A stretch of DNA of 64,000 nt, taken from NCBI GenBank assembly GCA_033764435.1, contig JANRIX010000033.1, forward strand, positions 248,001 to 312,000, given 5' to 3'. The DNA is from JAEUMY01 sp033764435. Its GTDB lineage: Bacteria; Pseudomonadota; Gammaproteobacteria; Burkholderiales; Usitatibacteraceae. Made by a program: the position numbers and the translations under genes. Below are positions 59,817-64,000 of this stretch, piece by piece. Under the pieces are notes generated by a model, which was not told the DNA's origin, did no database searches, and was given only the letters and a program-made list of their open reading frames with translations. Numbering within the stretch: the first letter of the stretch is position 1; each line of letters begins with the position of its first letter.

Positions 59817-60593
59817 ATGAGCACGCTTCGCATCGGGTGGTGCTGCCTCATCGCGATGTTTGCCGCGTCGGCCACCCCCACGCATGCGGACATCGTCCGC
59901 CTGGACGTGCGTCCGGGCGTGAAGCTGCCCGTGCATTACGTGAAGCGCGATGGCGCCAAGGCCACGCTTATTCTCATCCCCGGCGGCGTCGGCGGGTTGG
60001 GCAAGCTGAACGGCAGTGAACCCACCAGCAACAACTTCCTCGTGCGGTCCCGCGCGCATTTCGCCGACGCCGGATTCAACGTCGCCATCATGGGCCGGCC
60101 GCAAGACCAGAGCGACATGACCTACGAGCTTCGCCTTGGCGCGGATCATCTCGCCGACATCCGCAAGATCGTGGACTTCGTGAAGGCCGACAGCGGCCTG
60201 CCGGTGTGGCTGGTCGGCACGAGTCGCGGCTCGGTGTCCGCCGCTGCCGCGGCCATCGCGTTTCCGCCTGACATGCTCGCCGGCATCGTGCTGAGTTCCG
60301 GCGTGGTGCGCGACAAGCCGGGCGCGCTGCCCGATCAGAAGCTGGCGACTATTCGCGTGCCCGTGCTGCTGGTGCATCACCAGCGCGACGCCTGCCCGAT
60401 CTGTCGCCCGGGTGATCTGCCGCGCGTGCTGGAGGCGCTCACCCAGGCGCCGGTGAAAAAGCTCGTGATGCTCGATGCCGGCGGTCCGCCGGAGGGCGGC
60501 GCCTGCGAGGCGCTGCACTTCCACGGCTTCATCGGCATGGAGCGCGAGGCGGCGCGCGCGATCACCGACTGGGTCGCGAAGCCCGTGCGCTGA
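59817..60593 (+). CDS. Exported alpha/beta hydrolase
   Basis: A 258-aa protein with a signal peptide (CLIAMFAASATPTHA). The fold is marked by ILIPGGVGGLGKLNG (oxyanion region), WLVGTSRGSVSAAAAAIA (nucleophile Ser in G-T-S-R-G-S) and a late aspartate and histidine (VLLVHHQRDACP, ALHFHGFIGME). A near-match palindrome (GCGACTATTCGC at 60345) lies in the gene. The ATG at 59817 follows the M28 stop by 7 bp, so the two are co-transcribed. Confidence 0.8.
   Translation: MSTLRIGWCCLIAMFAASATPTHADIVRLDVRPGVKLPVHYVKRDGAKATLILIPGGVGGLGKLNGSEPTSNNFLVRSRAHFADAGFNVAIMGRPQDQSDMTYELRLGADHLADIRKIVDFVKADSGLPVWLVGTSRGSVSAAAAAIAFPPDMLAGIVLSSGVVRDKPGALPDQKLATIRVPVLLVHHQRDACPICRPGDLPRVLEALTQAPVKKLVMLDAGGPPEGGACEALHFHGFIGMEREAARAITDWVAKPVR
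60345..60356. repeat. Near-match palindrome GCGACTATTCGC
   Basis: One mismatch (A to C at position 5) inside the alpha/beta-hydrolase gene, read as Ala-Thr-Ile-Arg. Confidence 0.55.
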
Positions 60594-60599
60594 GTCGTT

Positions 60600-60611
60600 G
60601 CGAATATTCGC
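60600..60611. repeat. GCGAATATTCGC palindrome, copy 27
   Basis: Perfect copy, 14-bp form TGCGAATATTCGCA, 6 bp after the alpha/beta-hydrolase stop. Confidence 0.95.
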
Positions 60612-60631
60612 ATGCACCCGGGAACTGCCGC

Positions 60632-61075
60632 GTGAGCCGACGCACCCCAGACACCAAAGACCGGCCTAGACCCAGGCCGAAAAGCGGCAAGCAACGCGCC
60701 CGCGAGCTGCGCGCCGCGCGCAAGGAGCGGGCCTTGCATCCGCCCGCGCCGCGTCACGATCCGCGAAAGGTTGATCCCGATGCGGACACCGCCCCCTGCA
60801 ATCCGGCATTGCTTGCGCATTACAACAGCTATGGCCAGCCCGAGTTTGTGGCGCGCGGGTATTACGTCGACACGCCGTTCACCTGTGTCGGCTGTGGCAA
60901 GTCGGAAATCTGGCGCGCCACGCAGCAGAAGTGGTGGTACGAAGTCGCGAAGGGCAACGTGGAGACGATCGCCAAGCGCTGCCGCAGTTGCCGGCGTTCG
61001 AAGCGCGAGGCATCAGCGACCTCACGGATGATTCATTTGAAAGGTTTGGTCAGGTCGGGCAAGTCTGCGTCGTAG
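60632..61075 (+). CDS. Zinc-ribbon protein (zf-trcl type)
   Basis: A 147-aa protein with a basic N-terminus (KSGKQRARELRAARKERALH) and a zinc ribbon with C-x-x-C pairs in TCVGCGKSEIWRATQQKWWYEVAKG and RCRSCRRSKRE, matching the zf-trcl family often encoded near tRNA or translation genes. Translation appears to start at GTG (60632), 38 bp after the hydrolase stop. Function unknown. Confidence 0.75.
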   Translation: MSRRTPDTKDRPRPRPKSGKQRARELRAARKERALHPPAPRHDPRKVDPDADTAPCNPALLAHYNSYGQPEFVARGYYVDTPFTCVGCGKSEIWRATQQKWWYEVAKGNVETIAKRCRSCRRSKREASATSRMIHLKGLVRSGKSAS

Positions 61076-61117
61076 AAGCGCGCTCACCGACTCAGCGGCT
61101 TCCGCTATGCTTGATGC

Positions 61118-63052
61118 ATGCGGGCCTTGCATTTCACTCTGCTGCTGATTGTCTTTCTGCTGGCGGCACGCGCGGTCGAAGCGGCGCCGACCTCGCTGGA
61201 CGCTCAAACCCGGGCGCCCATCGACGGAATCACAGTATTGCCCGACCCCAAGGGCACGCTCACGCGTGATGCGGTCGAGGCCGCCACGTTCAGCGCGCCG
61301 GCAGGCCCGGCCAGCGCTACGACGGCCCAGGTCTATTGGTTGAAGATTCCCGTGGCCAATGGTGAGCCGCGCGCCCGGGAGCTGATGATCGAGCTGCCGG
61401 CCTGGGACGACGTGACGCTGTGGCAGCGCACCAGCGACGGCTGGGTCTCGGCACGCGCGGGCATACTCGTGCCCTTTGCCGAGCGCAGCCTGCCGCTCAC
61501 GTTGATGTGGCACATGGAGCGGACGCTCCTGCCGGTACGCCTGGCCGCTGGCGAGGAAACCGTCCTGCTCGCTCGTGCGACTTCGGCCTTTCGTTACTTC
61601 GACAGTCTGCCGCTCACCGCCAAATTGCGCGACGGCGACATGGTCCGCGCCACCGAGAAGCGCCAGCGCTTTTTCCAGGCGTTGTTCCAGGGCTTTGTCG
61701 TGGCGCTGTTGCTCTACAACCTCGTATTGATGTTTGCCATGCGCGATGTGAGCTACTTCTACTACGTGCTTGGCTTGGGCGCCTATGGTGTGATCGCCGC
61801 GGGCAACGCGCAGTTCACCACCGCCTTCCTGTGGCCCAATCACCCGCATTGGGACTTCGAATATTTCCCATGGGCGGCCACGGCTGCGACCATCGGCACG
61901 CTGCATTTCGCCCGGCATTACCTGGACACGCCACGCTACCTGCCACGGATCGACAAGCTGGTCGCCCTGATTCCCATCATCGCCGTCGCCGTGCTGGCAC
62001 TCTCGCCCTGGTTGCCCTGGAAGTTCACCAATCAGTTCATGGACAAGCTGGCCATCCCGGTCTACCTCGGGGCATTGGGACTGGCCGTCTGGTCGGTCAT
62101 TGCACGCCATCCGCTGCGCCACTATTTCTTCGCTGCGCATGCTTCGCTCGCGGTGGGCAATTTGCTCTGGCTGGTGCACAACGATTACTGGCGGGCATGG
62201 GGCCTGCCGGCACCGTCTTCGTTGCCGTGGAACTTCGGCCAGATCGGCCTGGCGCTGGAAGGCATCCTGCTGTCGCTGGGTCTGGCGCATCGCATCAAGC
62301 GCCTGGACCAGGAGAAGCGCACCCTCATCGAGGGTCAGCGTGCGGAACTGGAGAGCCGCGTGCGCGAGCGCACCCTTGAACTGTCGGCCGAGCGTGAGCG
62401 CTCCGAGGCCCTGCTCGTCAACATCCTGCCCGCGAGTGTGGCCGAGGAGTTGAAACGCGATGGCAAGGCCCAGGCCCGGCGACACGAGGAGGTGACGGTG
62501 CTGTTCACCGATTTCGCCGGCTTCACCCAGACCATGGCGAGCGTGCCGCCGCAGCGGCTGGTGCAGGACCTCGATGAAATCTTCGGCGCATTCGACGACA
62601 TCGTGGTCCGCCACGGCCTCGAAAAGATCAAGACCATCGGCGATGCCTACATGGCGGCAGCGGGATTGCCCGAAGCCGTGCCCGACCATGCGGCGCGGGC
62701 GGTGCGGGCGGCCTTGGAGATGCAGTCGTGGATGGCGGCGCGCAATGAATCCGCCTCGATCAAGTGGCGCCTGCGCATCGGCCTGCACAGCGGCCATGTG
62801 GTGGCCGGCGTGGTGGGCAAGCGCAAGTACGCCTATGACGTGTGGGGCGACACGGTGAACATCGCCAGCCGGATGGAGAGCGCTGGCGAGCCGGGCAGGG
62901 TGAACGTGTCCGCCTATACCTGGGACCTGGTGCGCAGCGAATTCGCCGGCACCTATCGCGGCCAGCAGGCTGCCAAAGGCAAGGGCGACATGGACATGTA
63001 CTTCATCGACGGTCCGCTGGCTGGCAAAAACGACCATGTAATGTCTATTTGA
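61118..63052 (+). CDS. 7TM sensor adenylate cyclase
   Basis: A 644-aa membrane protein that likely makes cAMP in response to an external signal. After the signal peptide comes a 7TMR-DISMED2-like domain and seven helices (residues ~175-395), then a coiled coil, then a class III cyclase. Metal aspartates are Asp465 (LFTDFAGFT) and Asp509 (KTIGDAYM). Base-selecting residues are Lys505 in KIKTIGDAY and Asp574 in YDVWGDTVN, the pair typical of adenylate rather than guanylate cyclases. No regulator gene is adjacent except the Xre unit downstream. Confidence 0.88.
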   Translation: MRALHFTLLLIVFLLAARAVEAAPTSLDAQTRAPIDGITVLPDPKGTLTRDAVEAATFSAPAGPASATTAQVYWLKIPVANGEPRARELMIELPAWDDVTLWQRTSDGWVSARAGILVPFAERSLPLTLMWHMERTLLPVRLAAGEETVLLARATSAFRYFDSLPLTAKLRDGDMVRATEKRQRFFQALFQGFVVALLLYNLVLMFAMRDVSYFYYVLGLGAYGVIAAGNAQFTTAFLWPNHPHWDFEYFPWAATAATIGTLHFARHYLDTPRYLPRIDKLVALIPIIAVAVLALSPWLPWKFTNQFMDKLAIPVYLGALGLAVWSVIARHPLRHYFFAAHASLAVGNLLWLVHNDYWRAWGLPAPSSLPWNFGQIGLALEGILLSLGLAHRIKRLDQEKRTLIEGQRAELESRVRERTLELSAERERSEALLVNILPASVAEELKRDGKAQARRHEEVTVLFTDFAGFTQTMASVPPQRLVQDLDEIFGAFDDIVVRHGLEKIKTIGDAYMAAAGLPEAVPDHAARAVRAALEMQSWMAARNESASIKWRLRIGLHSGHVVAGVVGKRKYAYDVWGDTVNIASRMESAGEPGRVNVSAYTWDLVRSEFAGTYRGQQAAKGKGDMDMYFIDGPLAGKNDHVMSI

Positions 63053-63077
63053 CATCACAAGAAGTCGTATGTAGCAT
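63049..63077 (+). promoter_or_regulatory. Predicted promoter of the membrane protein/Xre unit
   Basis: TTGACA (63049-63054) and TAGCAT (63072-63077) are separated by exactly 17 bp. The -35 box overlaps the cyclase stop codon. The inverted repeat at 63076-63109 begins at the -10 box. Confidence 0.65.
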
Positions 63078-63109
63078 TCAAAATGTAAAACAGATATTAC
63101 ATTTTGAAT
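63076..63109 (+). promoter_or_regulatory. Probable operator: 13-bp inverted repeat
   Basis: Arms ATTCAAAATGTAA (63076-63088) and TTACATTTTGAAT (63097-63109) are exact complements with an 8-bp spacer; the right arm ends one base before the ATG. The likely binder is the Xre-type regulator encoded downstream. A second, shorter repeat (ATGTC / GACAT, 63041-63055) lies at the -35 box. Confidence 0.75.
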
Positions 63110-63110
63110 C

Positions 63111-63731
63111 ATGCTCAAAATCTTTTCAGTGCTGGTCGCTTGCCTGGCCTTTGGTGCCTTGCTGGCGTTATGGGGCAGCGGATTGCCACTCAGGCCCGGC
63201 GTGGTCGCGGCGGTCCTGCTCGTCGGGGGTGCGCTCTGGATGAAGCGGCATTGGGCCCGGCGCCGATTGGTAGCCGGTGACGACCCGTCCGCGGCCGAGC
63301 GGAACCTGTGGATCTATCTCGCCGGCACGGCCCTGATCGTGGGCTACGTGCTGGTGGTGTTGATGACACCGGGGTCGGAAGTGCATCGCGAGACGGGCGG
63401 TACGGGCGGTTATGACTCCTGGCTGATGCTGGGCGGCGGCGCCATTGCCTGGTTCCTGCTCTATGAGCGCGGGGCGCCGCGCGACGAGCGCGACCAGGCC
63501 AATGCGGCGTACGGTGATCGCGTCGGCTATTGGGCATTGGTGTTGCTGCTGATCGTGTTCCTGCTGGCGCTTGGTTTCGCCCCGCGCGATCTCATGCAGC
63601 GCTTCACGCACTGGCTCATCGCCAACTCGCTGCTCTGTCTCATCATGCTGGCGTGTCTGGTGCAGTACGTGGCGCAGCTCGCCCGCTATGCCAGCGAGCG
63701 GCGCCTGGACGAGGCGGCCCAGAATGGCTGA
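63111..63731 (+). CDS. Hypothetical membrane protein
   Basis: A 206-aa protein with five to six hydrophobic helices (VLVACLAFGALLALWG, GVVAAVLLVGGALWM, WIYLAGTALIVGYVLVVLM, WLMLGGGAIAWFLLYE, YWALVLLLIVFLLALGF, LLCLIMLACLVQYVAQL). No enzyme motif. It is coupled to an Xre regulator by an 8-base overlap, a pairing common for DUF2178-type or similar membrane proteins; the family cannot be fixed. Confidence 0.7.
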   Translation: MLKIFSVLVACLAFGALLALWGSGLPLRPGVVAAVLLVGGALWMKRHWARRRLVAGDDPSAAERNLWIYLAGTALIVGYVLVVLMTPGSEVHRETGGTGGYDSWLMLGGGAIAWFLLYERGAPRDERDQANAAYGDRVGYWALVLLLIVFLLALGFAPRDLMQRFTHWLIANSLLCLIMLACLVQYVAQLARYASERRLDEAAQNG

Positions 63732-63990
63732 TTCATCCGCGGACGCCGCCGGCAAGATCGGCAACCGCATTCGCAAGCTGCGCTTCGACCACGGCGAGAT
63801 GACGCAGGAGGCGTTGGCGCAGGCGGTCGGCATCACCCGCCAGACTGTCATCGCTCTTGAGGCGGAGCGCTACGCCCCGTCGCTCGATCTCGCCATGAAG
63901 CTGGCCGAACTCTTCGGCGTGGGCGTGGAGGACGTGTTCTTTCGCCGCGGTTCCGACGGCACGCCACTTACCAAAATCTCCAGGGAGTAA
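63724..63990 (+). CDS. Xre-family helix-turn-helix regulator
   Basis: An 88-aa DNA-binding protein: KIGNRIRKLRFDHGEMTQEALAQAVGITRQTVIALEAERYAPSLDLAMKLAELFGVGVEDVFF is a complete Xre/Cro HTH of the short YgzD/YozG type. It overlaps the membrane-protein gene and probably binds the inverted repeat before that gene. Another gene starts just after it and is cut by the window end. Confidence 0.9.
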   Translation: MADSSADAAGKIGNRIRKLRFDHGEMTQEALAQAVGITRQTVIALEAERYAPSLDLAMKLAELFGVGVEDVFFRRGSDGTPLTKISRE

Positions 63991-63994
63991 ATCC

Positions 63995-64000
63995 ATGAAG
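63995..64000 (+). CDS. Start of a gene cut by the window edge
   Basis: ATG AAG following a CAGGGAG ribosome-binding site 9 bases upstream; only two codons are visible, so nothing can be said of the product. It probably belongs to the membrane protein/Xre operon. Confidence 0.5.

Noticed and set aside
1627..60611. The palindromes as a CRISPR array
   Set aside because: Copies are far apart with no regular spacing or spacers and lie partly in genes.
1627..60611. The palindromes as transcription terminators
   Set aside because: There is no loop and no consistent T-run, and nine copies lie within genes that are clearly transcribed through.
61855..61870. CGAATATTT in the cyclase gene as a palindrome copy
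   Set aside because: Only one half of the repeat is kept; counted as chance.

Overview
The window is GC-rich bacterial chromosome, most likely from a betaproteobacterium. The evidence is gene order: pilU-pilT / yggS-proC-yggT; a minus-strand run leuS-lptE-holA-proA-nadD-rsfS-rlmH-maf-rng; and thrB with a DUF2782 gene next to polA. The genus cannot be fixed from the sequence. No rRNA, tRNA, CRISPR array, intact insertion sequence or replication origin was seen.

Layout. 0-8.3 kb: a NodI/NodJ-type ABC exporter (NodI cut by the window edge), a redoxin, a DsbD-type reductase, HemJ, a YegP-like protein, an Ala-rich membrane protein, a ComEA-like DNA-binding protein and an RlmL-type RNA methyltransferase. 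8.3-15 kb: type IV pilus retraction ATPases PilU and PilT, divergent from yggS-proC-yggT and a large dynamin-like GTPase. 15-24.3 kb: the long housekeeping operon from leuS to rng. 24.4-33 kb: UvrD-type helicase, a small gene, a membrane protein, thrB, DUF2782, a LOG-family protein and polA. 33-36.8 kb: a low-GC, AT-rich-codon island with a reverse transcriptase followed by a Ser/Thr protein kinase. 36.8-48.3 kb: an accessory stretch with a DUF1295 protein, orphan membrane proteins, a TetR-P450 pair, a flavin disulfide oxidoreductase, a secreted two-repeat protein, a SMI1/KNR4 protein and gene remnants. 48.5-64 kb: mostly exported or signalling proteins (TonB-like, S41 peptidase, EEP-family nuclease/phosphatase, DUF885, M28 peptidase, CYTH-CHAD triphosphatase, a 7TM adenylate cyclase), plus thymidine kinase and a membrane protein/Xre regulator pair.

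Two things stand out. First, the perfect palindrome GCGAATATTCGC occurs 27 times by my reading, plus three copies with one mismatch. Chance would give far less than one in 64 kb. Eighteen perfect copies are intergenic and nine lie inside genes; the best-matching form extends to TGCGAATATTCGCA. It behaves like a highly iterated palindrome (compare cyanobacterial HIP1), and its function here is unknown. Second, the reverse transcriptase/kinase pair just downstream of polA looks like a horizontally acquired defence module. It lies in the longest stretch without a perfect palindrome (30.2-39.0 kb). RT motifs A, B and C and the kinase catalytic residues are all intact. The pairing does not match an RT defence type that I can name with confidence.

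Regulation is visible in a few places. A 15-bp-armed inverted repeat covers the tetR promoter and start codon, which suggests autoregulation and an almost leaderless mRNA. A 13-bp-armed inverted repeat precedes the membrane protein/Xre operon at the right end. Several factor-independent terminators are clear.
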